NCBI RefSeq assembly: GCF_000223985.1
Contig: NZ_AFWV01000012.1
Coordinates: 124,001-188,000, forward strand
From: Thiocapsa marina 5811
Lineage (GTDB): Bacteria > Pseudomonadota > Gammaproteobacteria > Chromatiales > Chromatiaceae
Length of the DNA: 64,000 nucleotides
Direction: 5' to 3'
This document shows, one piece after another, positions 27,653-36,025 of this stretch. The position numbers were made by a program, and so were the translations under genes. A model generated the notes under the pieces. That model was not told the DNA's origin. It searched no databases and saw only the letters and a list, made by a program, of their open reading frames with translations. Every line of letters starts with the position of its first letter. The stretch's first letter is position 1.

Positions 27653-28090
27653 ATGACAACCGCTTCGCATACCTACGGCACCGAACACGCGCGCACAACA
27701 TCGCTGGATCTCACGGCCAACAGTCACTGGCTTTTGCGAATCGGGTTCGCCTCCGTGTTTCTCTTCCACGGGGTCGGCAAGCTCGTTGCCCCGGCGGCCT
27801 TTGCCGCGATGATGGGACTGCCTTATCTGGTTGCCGTCCTGGTCGCGCTGGCCGAGGTCGGCGGCGGTCTCGCCGTGCTCGTCGGCGGGCTGGTGCGACG
27901 TGACTGGCTGACACGCCTCGGCGCAGGCGTGACGATCCCGGTCCTGATCGGGGCCATCGCGATGGTCCATTGGGGGCAGTGGAGTTTCGCCCCTTCGGAA
28001 ACACATCCGATGGGCGGGATGGAGTTCCAGGTCGTGCTCCTGCTGATGGCGATCTGGTTCGTGGCGACCGGGAACAGCCGCAGCCGTTGA
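27653..28090 (+). CDS. DoxX-family membrane protein
   Basis: A 145-residue inner-membrane protein with four hydrophobic segments: LLRIGFASVFLFHGVGKL, an AAMMGLPYLVAVLVALAE segment, VTIPVLIGAIAMVHWG and EFQVVLLLMAIWFVATG. The RIGFASVFLFHGVGKL start is the DoxX signature. Proteins of this family are linked to respiratory or redox-stress complexes; the specific role is unknown. AGGTCATCC lies before the ATG. Confidence 0.87.
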   Translation: MTTASHTYGTEHARTTSLDLTANSHWLLRIGFASVFLFHGVGKLVAPAAFAAMMGLPYLVAVLVALAEVGGGLAVLVGGLVRRDWLTRLGAGVTIPVLIGAIAMVHWGQWSFAPSETHPMGGMEFQVVLLLMAIWFVATGNSRSR

Positions 28091-28172
28091 GGCGGCGCGC
28101 TCTGCGAGCACGGATGCTGGTTGCGGTCGATCGGCAGCGCGGTGAAGCAGCCGGGTTTGAGGAGGCCCCACC

Positions 28173-28417
28173 TCGTCCCCGCGGGTGCGCGGCGTGGAGG
28201 CCCCGGCGGATCTGATCAGCCCCGGCATGCGCGGGCGGATCCAGACCCGGGTCGGCCTCTGGCGGCCCTTCGAGATCACCCTGTGGGAGCCCGAGAACGT
28301 CTGGGCCTGGCCTGTCGCCGCCGTCAAGGCAACGGGTGCATCGCGTCGACCCGCTGGGTCCCGGACGCTGTCGCGTGACTTTCGAGATCCCGCGCTGGGC
28401 ACCCTTCTACGGGTTGG
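28173..28417 (+). pseudogene. 3' fragment of the SRPBCC gene, frameshifted and truncated
   Basis: Encodes VRGVEAPADLISPGMRG, then WRPFEITLWEPENVWAWPVA; after a one-base shift near 28333 it continues HRVDPLGPGRCRVTFEIPRW to APFYGLA. This is the middle of the SRPBCC protein whose start is at 26627. It is cut at 28417, exactly where the duplicated rtcB leader begins, so a second rearrangement removed its end. Confidence 0.7.
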
Positions 28418-28522
28418 CCGGACACCCAAAGTCCCTTTCCAGCACGTCCTCCTCGCCGGTGTCCGGCATGGCCGCCGTCAGCCGAGCCATCGTGCGCCGC
28501 CCAATGCGCCGCAGGAGGAGCC
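28418..28522 (+). repeat. rtcB leader, copy 2 of the duplicated block
   Basis: Matches 19382-19486 from CCGGACACCC to the ATG, including the AGGAGGAG ribosome site. Its left edge coincides with the end of the SRPBCC fragment, marking the duplication breakpoint. Confidence 0.85.
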
Positions 28523-29146
28523 ATGACGATCAAGCAGGTCATCACCGAGGGCGACAAGCCGGTCAAGGTCTGGACCGAGAAACACCCGCAGCTGCTCAAG
28601 GCCTTCGGACGCTTCTCCAACTGGATCAACCAGATCGGCACCTTGGGCGGCGGCAATCATTTCATCGAGGTCTGCCTCGACGAGTCCGGGCGCGTGTGGG
28701 TCATGCTGCACTCGGGCAGCCGCGGCATCGGCAATGCCATCGGCCATGACTTCATCGATCACAACTACGTCGAACGCGAGCACCATTTCGGGTCGAACGT
28801 CTGGGTGACCCGCAAGGGTGCGATCCGGGCGCGGGAAGGGGATCTCGGCATCATCCCGGGCAGTATGGGCGCGCGCAGCTACATCGTGCGCGGCAAGGGC
28901 AATCCCGAGAGTTTCTCCTCCTGTGCCCATGGCGCCGGGCGCTGGATGAGCCGCACCGCGGCCGAGAAGCAGTTCACGCCGGCGGATCTGGCGGCTCAGA
29001 CCCAAGGGGTGATCTGTCGCAAGGACAAAGGTGTGCTCGACGAGATTCCGGGTGCCTACAAGGACATCGACCAGGTCATGGCCAACCAGGCGGATCTGGT
29101 CGAGGTGGTGCATACGCTCAATCAGTTCGTGTGCGTGAAGGGTTGA
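28523..29146 (+). CDS. RtcB paralogue with two in-frame internal deletions
   Basis: A 207-residue open frame nearly identical to the full rtcB at 19487 but lacking 351 bp (117 codons) and 222 bp (74 codons). The first deletion joins two copies of GACCGAG; the second joins TTCATCGA to TCACAAC. Lost parts include the PDVHAG and DIGCGM segments with the Mn-binding Asp and Cys. Kept parts include GGGNHF, SGSRG, PGSMG and the CAHGAGR region. It should not ligate RNA alone. Both deletions keep the frame, and a few substitutions have built up. It may be a decaying copy or a retained binding domain. Confidence 0.85.
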   Translation: MTIKQVITEGDKPVKVWTEKHPQLLKAFGRFSNWINQIGTLGGGNHFIEVCLDESGRVWVMLHSGSRGIGNAIGHDFIDHNYVEREHHFGSNVWVTRKGAIRAREGDLGIIPGSMGARSYIVRGKGNPESFSSCAHGAGRWMSRTAAEKQFTPADLAAQTQGVICRKDKGVLDEIPGAYKDIDQVMANQADLVEVVHTLNQFVCVKG

Positions 29147-29185
29147 GCGCGTAATCGAGGTCGCTTCTGTAGCGGGAGAATCGGT

Positions 29186-29938
29186 TTACTCCAGAACGAC
29201 CCGCGCATTCAGCGGCTGGATCGGCCGGTTGTTCGGGTGGCCCATCGCCCGCGCGAACTTGACGAGCTGCCCGTGCGATGCGCTCACCGGATGTTTCATG
29301 ACCAGCCAGGTCACGCCCTCGCTGCAGGGCGGCGTGGTCAGGGAGCCGTCGAAGCGGTAGTAGGCTCGATCGGCGGGAAGCAGCGCCTCGGCGGAGGCCT
29401 TGCTCGCGAGGTGAGCCGTATGGCCCTGCGCCCGGGGCATGGCGGCCCACGGCGTGGCGAGGGCGAGGTTCTCGGGGCCTTCTTCGAACATGACTGCGAT
29501 GACCGCGAGATTGCCCTCGGCGTCCGCGTGCACCAGATGCGCCTCCATCGGGAACTCGTGGCCGTCGATGTGGTTTTCGCTCGGGGTGTGGAAGTGGAAC
29601 TGCTTCAGGGTGAACTCGCGCCCGTCCAGCGTGATGGTGCTGCCGGCGTCGTAGTCCACCTGGATGGTGTGTCCGTTGTTGACCTCGTCATGCCCGCCCG
29701 GCTTGTAGTGGAAGCCGATCCGAGGCAGATCGGCCTCGACACGGTCCGTAATGTCGATCGGAGTCTGGGCACGGCCTGTCTTGCAGGCCGTGAAATGCGG
29801 GTCGATCTCGCCCCAATGCTCCGGACCGTGGGTGCCCGAGTAGCCCCAGTGCGTGCCTTCGTCCGCAGAGGTCAACCCGGCTCCGATGAGCCCGCTGCCG
29901 AGGACTAAGGTCAAGGTCGCAAAAGTCGTGCGCTTCAT
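29186..29938 (-). CDS. Alpha-type carbonic anhydrase, periplasmic
   Basis: Interconverts CO2 and bicarbonate with a zinc site. A signal peptide (MKRTTFATLTLVLGSGLIGA) precedes a 230-residue alpha-CA domain. It contains HWGYSG, SPIDI-like TPIDI, the three zinc histidines in KQFHFHTPSENH and EAHLVH, and the SLTTPPCSEGVTW signature. Cys pairs (HFTACKTG and PPCSEG) suggest the usual disulphide. I chose ATG 29938 over a TTG six codons upstream. Convergent with the deleted rtcB copy. A role in inorganic-carbon supply for autotrophic growth is likely but inferred. Confidence 0.96.
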   Translation of the reverse strand: MKRTTFATLTLVLGSGLIGAGLTSADEGTHWGYSGTHGPEHWGEIDPHFTACKTGRAQTPIDITDRVEADLPRIGFHYKPGGHDEVNNGHTIQVDYDAGSTITLDGREFTLKQFHFHTPSENHIDGHEFPMEAHLVHADAEGNLAVIAVMFEEGPENLALATPWAAMPRAQGHTAHLASKASAEALLPADRAYYRFDGSLTTPPCSEGVTWLVMKHPVSASHGQLVKFARAMGHPNNRPIQPLNARVVLE

Positions 29939-30255
29939 CGTCTGTCTCGTTTGCAAGAATGAATCGGGTACCGGACGGTTCTCCGAGGGCCGGCTTGGAG
30001 GGCGTCGGCACTGATCGGCTCGACGATGTTGCAGAGCATAACGGTCTAGCCACCCGAAAAGCGATGCTCGGCTGAGGCTTGGAGGTGCCTGAGCAGGTGG
30101 TGGCGGGGCCTTGGCGCCGGCTGTCTTGATCTAGGTCAAGGATACGGCGATGCGCCCTCGCCAGACTTGCGGCGCCTTGTTCGACCCCAACGATCGTTAC
30201 GGTTCCATCGGGATCGACAAGGGCACCTTGATCCCGATTCGATTCAGAGGCTCCC
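29939..30255. other. Divergent promoter region of carbonic anhydrase and hcp
   Basis: About 317 bases with no gene. The one recognisable element is the FNR-type box at 30126-30139. Open frames here read as noise. Confidence 0.5.
30126..30139. promoter_or_regulatory. FNR/Anr/Dnr-type box upstream of hcp
   Basis: TTGATCTAGGTCAA, one mismatch from the TTGAT-N4-ATCAA consensus, about 117 bases upstream of the hcp start. Hcp genes are commonly controlled by oxygen- or NO-sensing FNR-family regulators. Confidence 0.75.
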
Positions 30256-31548
30256 ATGCACTGCAACCAATGCGAACAGACCTACCGTAAGACCGGCTGC
30301 GTCACCTCCCCCGGGATGTGCGGCAAAGACGCCGACGTCCAGTCCCTGCAGGAGATGCTGCTCTACGGTCTGAAGGGGATGGCCGCTTATGCCCATCACG
30401 CGCGGCGTTTGGGGAAGTCCGACGAGAGCGTTTCCGCTTTCATCGAGGAGGCGCTCTTTGCGACCATGACCAACGTGAATTTCGACGTGCAGAGCCTGCT
30501 CGAATTCTGTCTGGAATGCGGACGGATGAATCTGCGGGTGATGCAGATGCTCGACGAGGGTCATGTCGAGGCCTTCGGCAAACCGGCGCCGACCAAGGTG
30601 ATGGAAGGCACGCAGGCCGGGCGCGGGATCCTCGTCACGGGCCATGATCTGGCCGACCTGCGGGACCTGCTCATGCAGATCGAAGGCACCGACATCAAGG
30701 TCTATACGCACGGCGAGATGCTGCCTGCGCACATGTATCCATTCTTTCAAAATCATCCGAACCTGGTCGGTCATTACGGCGGTGCCTGGCAGAATCAGAA
30801 GCGCGAGTTTGCGGCCTTTCCCGGCCCGGTGGTGGCGACCACCAACTGCGTCCTGATCCCGCCCCAGAGCTACAAGGGCCGACTGTTCACGACCCGCGGC
30901 ACGGCTGTGCCCGGCGGTCAGTGCATCCGCGACGGCGACTACACTGCGGTTCTTGCCGAGGCGCTGCGATGCGAGCCCTGCGAGGAGCAAATCTCCGGCG
31001 AGTCGACCGTCGGGTTTCACCGCACGGTGCTGCTCGATCACGCGCAGACGATCGTCGATGCCGTAAAGGCCGGACAGATCAGCCGCTTCTTCGTGATCGG
31101 CGGATGCGACGGGGCGGATCCGGGCCGCAACTATTTCAGCGACTACGCGCAGGGCACGCCCGATGATTCGTTCATCCTGACCCTGGGTTGCGGCAAGTAT
31201 CGGATCCGCGACCATGAGTACGGCGAGCACCTAGGCTTCCCGCGTCTGATGGACATGGGTCAGTGCAACGACGCCTACGGGGCCATTGCGGTGGCGTCCG
31301 CCCTGGCCGAGGCGTTCGAGTGCAGCGTCAACGAGCTGCCGCTGACCTTGGTGATTAGTTGGTTCGAGCAGAAGGCCGTCGCCGTTCTGCTCACCCTGCT
31401 CAGCCTCGGGGTCAAGGGCATCACGCTGGGTCCGAACGCGCCCGCATTCGTCTCGCCGAACGTCTTCGCAATCCTGCAGGAGCGGTTCGATCTGCGCTTG
31501 AGCGGGAACGATGCCGCAGGGGATCTGCGGCTCGCGATGAGCGCTTAA
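30256..31548 (+). CDS. hcp: Hybrid cluster protein (hydroxylamine reductase / NO reductase), short form
   Basis: A 430-residue cytoplasmic Fe-S-O hybrid-cluster enzyme. N-terminal Cys cluster MHCNQCEQTYRKTGC and SPGMCG. Hybrid-cluster ligands lie in VVATTNCVLIPP, TRGTAVPGGQCI, GGCDGADPGRNYFS, LTLGCGKYRI and DMGQCNDAYGA. It is about 110-120 residues shorter than long Hcp proteins, so it lacks one helical domain (class III-like), although the N-terminal Cys spacing resembles class II. No Hcr reductase follows. Regulated by the FNR-type box upstream. The stop codon is the first TAA of a type 2 repeat. Confidence 0.95.
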   Translation: MHCNQCEQTYRKTGCVTSPGMCGKDADVQSLQEMLLYGLKGMAAYAHHARRLGKSDESVSAFIEEALFATMTNVNFDVQSLLEFCLECGRMNLRVMQMLDEGHVEAFGKPAPTKVMEGTQAGRGILVTGHDLADLRDLLMQIEGTDIKVYTHGEMLPAHMYPFFQNHPNLVGHYGGAWQNQKREFAAFPGPVVATTNCVLIPPQSYKGRLFTTRGTAVPGGQCIRDGDYTAVLAEALRCEPCEEQISGESTVGFHRTVLLDHAQTIVDAVKAGQISRFFVIGGCDGADPGRNYFSDYAQGTPDDSFILTLGCGKYRIRDHEYGEHLGFPRLMDMGQCNDAYGAIAVASALAEAFECSVNELPLTLVISWFEQKAVAVLLTLLSLGVKGITLGPNAPAFVSPNVFAILQERFDLRLSGNDAAGDLRLAMSA

Positions 31549-31629
31549 GCCGCTTTCGGAGCGATCGAGCGCATTCGAGGTCGCGCTCGCTCGCAGGACC
31601 GCGGCCGCGTCGGTCTCGACGCGGTTTGA
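31546..31629 (+). repeat. Type 2 repeat, degenerate, starting at the hcp stop codon
   Basis: TAAGCCGCTTTCGGAGCGA at the left and GACGCGGTTTGA at the right, 84 bp. The left arm aligns with TAAACCGCGTCCGGAGCGA at 34158. Its TAA is the hcp stop. Confidence 0.7.
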
Positions 31630-31793
31630 AGCGACGTGCGGTGTCCTCGGCGGTCTCGGACCCTCGGGGGCACCGCGTCTCGCTTGGCCGGGCGGCGGAG
31701 CCCGGGTATCCGCACATCGGATCGGTGAAGGTCCGGCGATGGTTTATCCTGTCTTGATTGCGGTGCTCGCACTCGTCGAGGGAGGGTAGGAAC

Positions 31794-34160
31794 ATGGATC
31801 TCGGGCGGCGATCTCGGCGCTTCTTCAAGGTCCCTTCGTTGAATACGCTGCGGCTTCGTCCTTACGGCGACAGCCTTGTCACGCCGGCCGTTGCCGTCTG
31901 GCTCGGTTTCGCCTGGACCATCATTCTTCTGATGGCCAGCATCGAAGGCATCGTCTGGGGCTTCGTCGGGGCCTCGATCGTGCCGCAGGCCGCGGCCTGG
32001 CTCCGGCCGGTCGCCGGTCTCTTCATGTTCGTGCTCATGTTCGCGATCATCTGGATCGTCGACGCCTCCCTGATCATGTCGGAGCGTCCGAGCCGTGCCC
32101 GGGGAGCACTCGGGGGCGCTGTTCGGGACGAGCCGGCCGGGGGTGCACGCTGGTTCTTCGGGCTGCTGGTCCGGGTGCTGATCGTGGCGGTCTCTCTCTA
32201 TGTGACCGCGCCCTTTCTGGCCAAGCTGATCCGTGCCGACGACATCGAGAGCTATCACCAGCGCCTGGTCGAGCAGTATTACGCCCGCCGGGATGCGGCC
32301 TTTCAGGCGCAGGTCGCCGTGCGTGCCCAAGAGATCGAGGCCCGTTACGGTGGACTGATCGCTCCTTTGGAGGAGGAGATCGAGCGTCTGAGTCGTTCGC
32401 TCGATGCCGAGCGGCAACGCCGCGACGGCATCACAGCCGAGTACACCCCCGAGATCACGGTGCTGCGCACCGAGCTGGCCGCCGCACAGGAGCGCCTCGG
32501 CGACGAGATCCACGGACGCGGCGACCGTCCGGAGGGCTATGGTCCGGAGGCGCGCAAATGGGATGCGCGGGTGAAGACGCTGGTCGCCGAGTTGGCCGAG
32601 AAGCAGGCCGAGATCGATCGGCGCATCGCCGAGGTCGCGCAGACGATCGCGGACCAGGAAGGGCGCCTGCGTGCGCGCACGGACGAGCTCCAACGTCTGC
32701 GCTTCGAGCAGCAGGAGCGCATGGATCGCATCCGGGCCGAGGTGGCCGCCGCGCAGCCCGAGGAGCTGCCGCCGCGGTTGACCTTCGCGGCGCGCTCCAA
32801 GGCCTTGCAGGCACTGCGCGAGAGCCCGGACGAGGCGGGCGTGCCGCATTTCGAGACGGTCGATGGTTTCGCTCAGGCGGCGCTGGCGATCCTCTTCTTC
32901 TCGCTGATCGCGCTGAAGTTGTTCGAGCCGGCCGCGGTGCGGGCCTATTTCAGCGAAGCCCTGCAGTTCCAGTATCGAAAATACCTCGACGGCGCACTGT
33001 CCGGGATCCCCGGCTTCGCCTGTCCGGAGGATCCGGCGCAGCGTCTGAGTCCGGTCGACTTCGCGCGTCTGTGGCGGGCCTACGAGCGCGATCCGGAGGG
33101 TCACTTCGCCGAGCAGGAGGCGCGATTGGCGGCCGCCGAGCCGATGCGCATGCGGCTGGCCGAGGAGTCGTTCGCCGAGACGCTTGTCGCGCGTCGTCGC
33201 GAGAATCTCGATGAGGAGCTGGATCTAGCGCGCCGCCGCCGCGAGGTCGAGGTGGCGGCCTACGAGAACGAGCAGCGTCTGCGTGCCGGAGAGCTGCGTG
33301 CCCAGTTGGCCGACGAGACACGCGCCAAACATCACCATCGGCGCGCCGAGCTCGAGCACGAGCTGCAACAGGCGCGCGAGTCCTGGACATTGCAGAAGGC
33401 CCACGACGAGGAGGACCTGCGCGAGCGCATGGCCGCCTTCGAGCGCTCCATCGAGCTGGCCCGCGAGGACCGACGGCTGCGCGAGAAGGAGATGGAGATC
33501 CGCCGCGCTCAGCGCGAGGAGGAGCTGCGTCAGGCCGATGTGCAGCGGCTTCATCGTCATCGCGTCGAGGTCGCGGAGCTCGAGGCCCGGCGCCGCCGCG
33601 AGGACCGTTCGGCGCGACTTGCGGGGATGCGCGACGAGCTGACTCGTCTGCGCGAGCTGGAGACGCGCGACACCAACGAGGCCGCGACCCTGCGCGAGGC
33701 CGGCTATCGGCTGAAGGATGTAATCGAGACATTGGGCGGGAAGATGACCGCGGCCGAGAGCGCGCTGGCATCCGCCCGCACGCGGACGGCCGAGTTGACC
33801 CGGATCGCGGATGGCCGCAACGAGGCCGTCGCAGAGAGCGCTCGGTCCTCCGGCGGTGGCTTCTGGTCGCGCACGGCGCGGCCCGATGACGGGAAGAGTC
33901 CTCGCGAGGCGAGGCGGGAGATGAAGTCGCTCGAGAAGTGGCTGCGTGAAGAGGGCGAGCGCCTCGCCGGCATGCGTGACGAGCGACGTGCCTTGGAGTT
34001 GCGTCGGATCACGCACGAGGATCAACTCCGCGCCGTCGAGGAGCGGCTTTCGGGGATCCGCTCGCGCATCCTTTTCCACGAGGACGCGATCGGCGCACTG
34101 CTGACCCGGGAGTCGTCGGCGCCGGAGCATGTCTTACCGAGCGATCAGCCGAGCCACTAA
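31794..34160 (+). CDS. DUF4407 membrane protein with long coiled coil
   Basis: A 788-residue protein. Membrane segments near residues 30-50, 55-75 and 105-130 include the DUF4407 landmark WIVDASLIMS. A periplasmic or cytoplasmic helical region (~155-320) follows, then a further membrane segment near 370-390 (ALAILFFSLIALKLF). The C-terminal ~350 residues are mostly charged coiled coil rich in Glu/Arg (RRREVEVAAYENEQRL, ERSIELAREDRRLREKEMEI). Function of the family is not known; the shape suggests a tether or scaffold. GGAGGGTAGGAAC precedes the ATG at 31794. Stop lies within the composite repeat. Followed by a methyltransferase and pbpC. Confidence 0.8.
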   Translation: MDLGRRSRRFFKVPSLNTLRLRPYGDSLVTPAVAVWLGFAWTIILLMASIEGIVWGFVGASIVPQAAAWLRPVAGLFMFVLMFAIIWIVDASLIMSERPSRARGALGGAVRDEPAGGARWFFGLLVRVLIVAVSLYVTAPFLAKLIRADDIESYHQRLVEQYYARRDAAFQAQVAVRAQEIEARYGGLIAPLEEEIERLSRSLDAERQRRDGITAEYTPEITVLRTELAAAQERLGDEIHGRGDRPEGYGPEARKWDARVKTLVAELAEKQAEIDRRIAEVAQTIADQEGRLRARTDELQRLRFEQQERMDRIRAEVAAAQPEELPPRLTFAARSKALQALRESPDEAGVPHFETVDGFAQAALAILFFSLIALKLFEPAAVRAYFSEALQFQYRKYLDGALSGIPGFACPEDPAQRLSPVDFARLWRAYERDPEGHFAEQEARLAAAEPMRMRLAEESFAETLVARRRENLDEELDLARRRREVEVAAYENEQRLRAGELRAQLADETRAKHHHRRAELEHELQQARESWTLQKAHDEEDLRERMAAFERSIELAREDRRLREKEMEIRRAQREEELRQADVQRLHRHRVEVAELEARRRREDRSARLAGMRDELTRLRELETRDTNEAATLREAGYRLKDVIETLGGKMTAAESALASARTRTAELTRIADGRNEAVAESARSSGGGFWSRTARPDDGKSPREARREMKSLEKWLREEGERLAGMRDERRALELRRITHEDQLRAVEERLSGIRSRILFHEDAIGALLTRESSAPEHVLPSDQPSH

Positions 34161-34350
34161 ACCGCGTCCGGAGCGACATGCGTCTATCTCATGTGGTGTC
34201 GGGGTCAAGGATTCTTCCGACCTTTTTGGAGGCGCGGTTTAAAATCGAATATTTTTTAATACCTTAAACCGCGCCGGTTGGGACGACCGTCGGAGCCGGC
34301 GCGGTCGATCCACTCCAACACATTGCACCTACCGCATCGGGCGCGGTTCA
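34158..34350 (+). repeat. 193-bp composite repeat: type 2 element, AT-rich spacer, type 1 element
   Basis: Elements at 34158-34241 and 34265-34350, joined by a 23-bp spacer (ending AATACCT). The whole unit is the inverted counterpart of 7113-7305 with identical total length. Its first TAA is the stop of the DUF4407 gene, and it ends 28 bases before the next start. Confidence 0.85.
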
Positions 34351-34378
34351 ACCACACGAGATCCCCGTTTCGACATCC

Positions 34379-36025
34379 ATGACGACCCTCGACAGCTACG
34401 ACCAGATCCCCTACGAGAGCTTCGCGATCCCGGAGACGCATCCGGACTATCTGGCGACGCTCGGTCGGTTGCTCGGTCTCACCACGGCCGATCCGGAGCG
34501 TTGCCGGGTGTTGGAGCTGGGCGCGGCGAGCGGCGGGAATCTGATCCCCATGGCCTTTCATCTGCCCTGGAGCGAATTCGTCGGGGTCGAGCTCTCCGCC
34601 GAGCAGGCCCGGCGCGGTCAGGCCATGATCGCCGAGTTGGGGCTCTCCAATCTGCGTCTGCTTCATCAAGATATCCTCGATGTCGACGAAACGCAGGCCC
34701 CGTTCGACTTCATCCTGGTCCACGGTGTCTATTCCTGGGTCCCGGATGCGGTGAAGGAGCACATCCTGCACCTCTGCGGTCGGCTCCTGAGCGCGCGCGG
34801 GATCGCCTATGTCAGCTACAACGTGCTGCCGGGTTGGCGTCAGCGCGGCATGTTGCGCGACATGCTCCTGTTTCACTGCCGCGGCGCGAGCGCGCCGGGC
34901 GAGCGTTTGAGCCGCGCGCGCGATCTGCTCGACCGGCTCGCGCGCGGTGTCTCGGCCAAGCACCCGGACGGGCAGCCGCGGCCCGAGGCGGAGACACTGA
35001 GACGCGAGGTCGAGTATCTGCGCACCGCCCGCCCGAGCTACCTCTACCACGAGTATCTGGAGGAGACCAACAGCCCGGAGCTGTTCAGCGACGTGATGGC
35101 GCGGGCGCGCCGACACGGGCTCGCCTTTCTTGCCGAGTCCAAGCTGCATACCATGTTCGCCTCCACCCTCGGGCCGGCGGCCGAGGCTGCGCTCGACGGG
35201 CTCGGCGATCAGGTCGTGCAGGAGCAGTACATGGATTTCCTGCGACTGCGGGCCTTTCGGCAGACCCTCTTCGTGCGCGCAGACGCGCGGCCCTGTCTGG
35301 AGATCGATCTGGAGCGACTCTACGACTTCTCGGTCCATGCCGATCTAACCCCCTTGCAGCGGGTCCATCTGAATCGCGTGAAGCGTCAGGACTACGCCAC
35401 GGCGGACGGCGCCCGTCTGCAGGTCGAGCATCCATTGACCAAGGCCCTTTTGGAAGGCCTGGCGATGGTGTATCCGAATGCCGTCCCCTTAGGTCCGCTC
35501 TTGGATGCGGCCGCGAAAGAGGTCGCCGGGGCCGGCGGACGGCGCTACGCGGATGAGCGGGATGCCTGTTTGGGCGAGCTCTTCAACCTCTACATCTCAC
35601 AGGGGATCGGCCTGACCGGACGCGCGGCGCGCTGGCCGCACGAGGTCGGCGCATGGCCTCGGGCCACGCCCTTGGCACGCGCTCAGGCGGCATCCGGGGA
35701 GGGGCATGTCGCGAGCGTGCGCCACCGCAGTCTCGGGCTCGACGCCTTGTCTGCCCGGCTGCTCATGCTGCTCGACGGCACGCGTGATCTGAACGCCTTG
35801 TCGACGGATCTCGCGGCCGAGATCCGAACCGACCCTGCGTTGGCCACGGCGTCCGGATCGCCGGGCGCGGCCGAGGGCCGATCCGAGCAGATCGCACCGG
35901 CCAGTCTCGAGCGTCTGCTCGGCATCTTCGCGCGGGCGGGACTGCTTGTTGCGGACGCGCAGCCCCGCGATTCCGAGCCCGGCGTGATGAATGGCAATGA
36001 CTGCTCCACTGGCCCGTCCGAGTAA
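34379..36025 (+). CDS. Methyltransferase with regulatory domain (MethyTransf_Reg type)
   Basis: A 548-residue protein. The SAM-binding domain at the N-terminus has VLELGAASGGNLIPMAFHLP (residues ~42-61), VGVELSAEQARRGQ and FDFILVHGVYSWVPD. A central region (~210-310, YLRTARPSYLYHEYLEETN and FLAESKLHTMF) matches the regulatory domain found on this methyltransferase group. A winged-helix-like tail follows. Known members act on proteins (lysine) or on surface-structure modification; the target is not clear here. It overlaps pbpC by 35 bases, so the two are likely translationally coupled. Confidence 0.85.
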   Translation: MTTLDSYDQIPYESFAIPETHPDYLATLGRLLGLTTADPERCRVLELGAASGGNLIPMAFHLPWSEFVGVELSAEQARRGQAMIAELGLSNLRLLHQDILDVDETQAPFDFILVHGVYSWVPDAVKEHILHLCGRLLSARGIAYVSYNVLPGWRQRGMLRDMLLFHCRGASAPGERLSRARDLLDRLARGVSAKHPDGQPRPEAETLRREVEYLRTARPSYLYHEYLEETNSPELFSDVMARARRHGLAFLAESKLHTMFASTLGPAAEAALDGLGDQVVQEQYMDFLRLRAFRQTLFVRADARPCLEIDLERLYDFSVHADLTPLQRVHLNRVKRQDYATADGARLQVEHPLTKALLEGLAMVYPNAVPLGPLLDAAAKEVAGAGGRRYADERDACLGELFNLYISQGIGLTGRAARWPHEVGAWPRATPLARAQAASGEGHVASVRHRSLGLDALSARLLMLLDGTRDLNALSTDLAAEIRTDPALATASGSPGAAEGRSEQIAPASLERLLGIFARAGLLVADAQPRDSEPGVMNGNDCSTGPSE

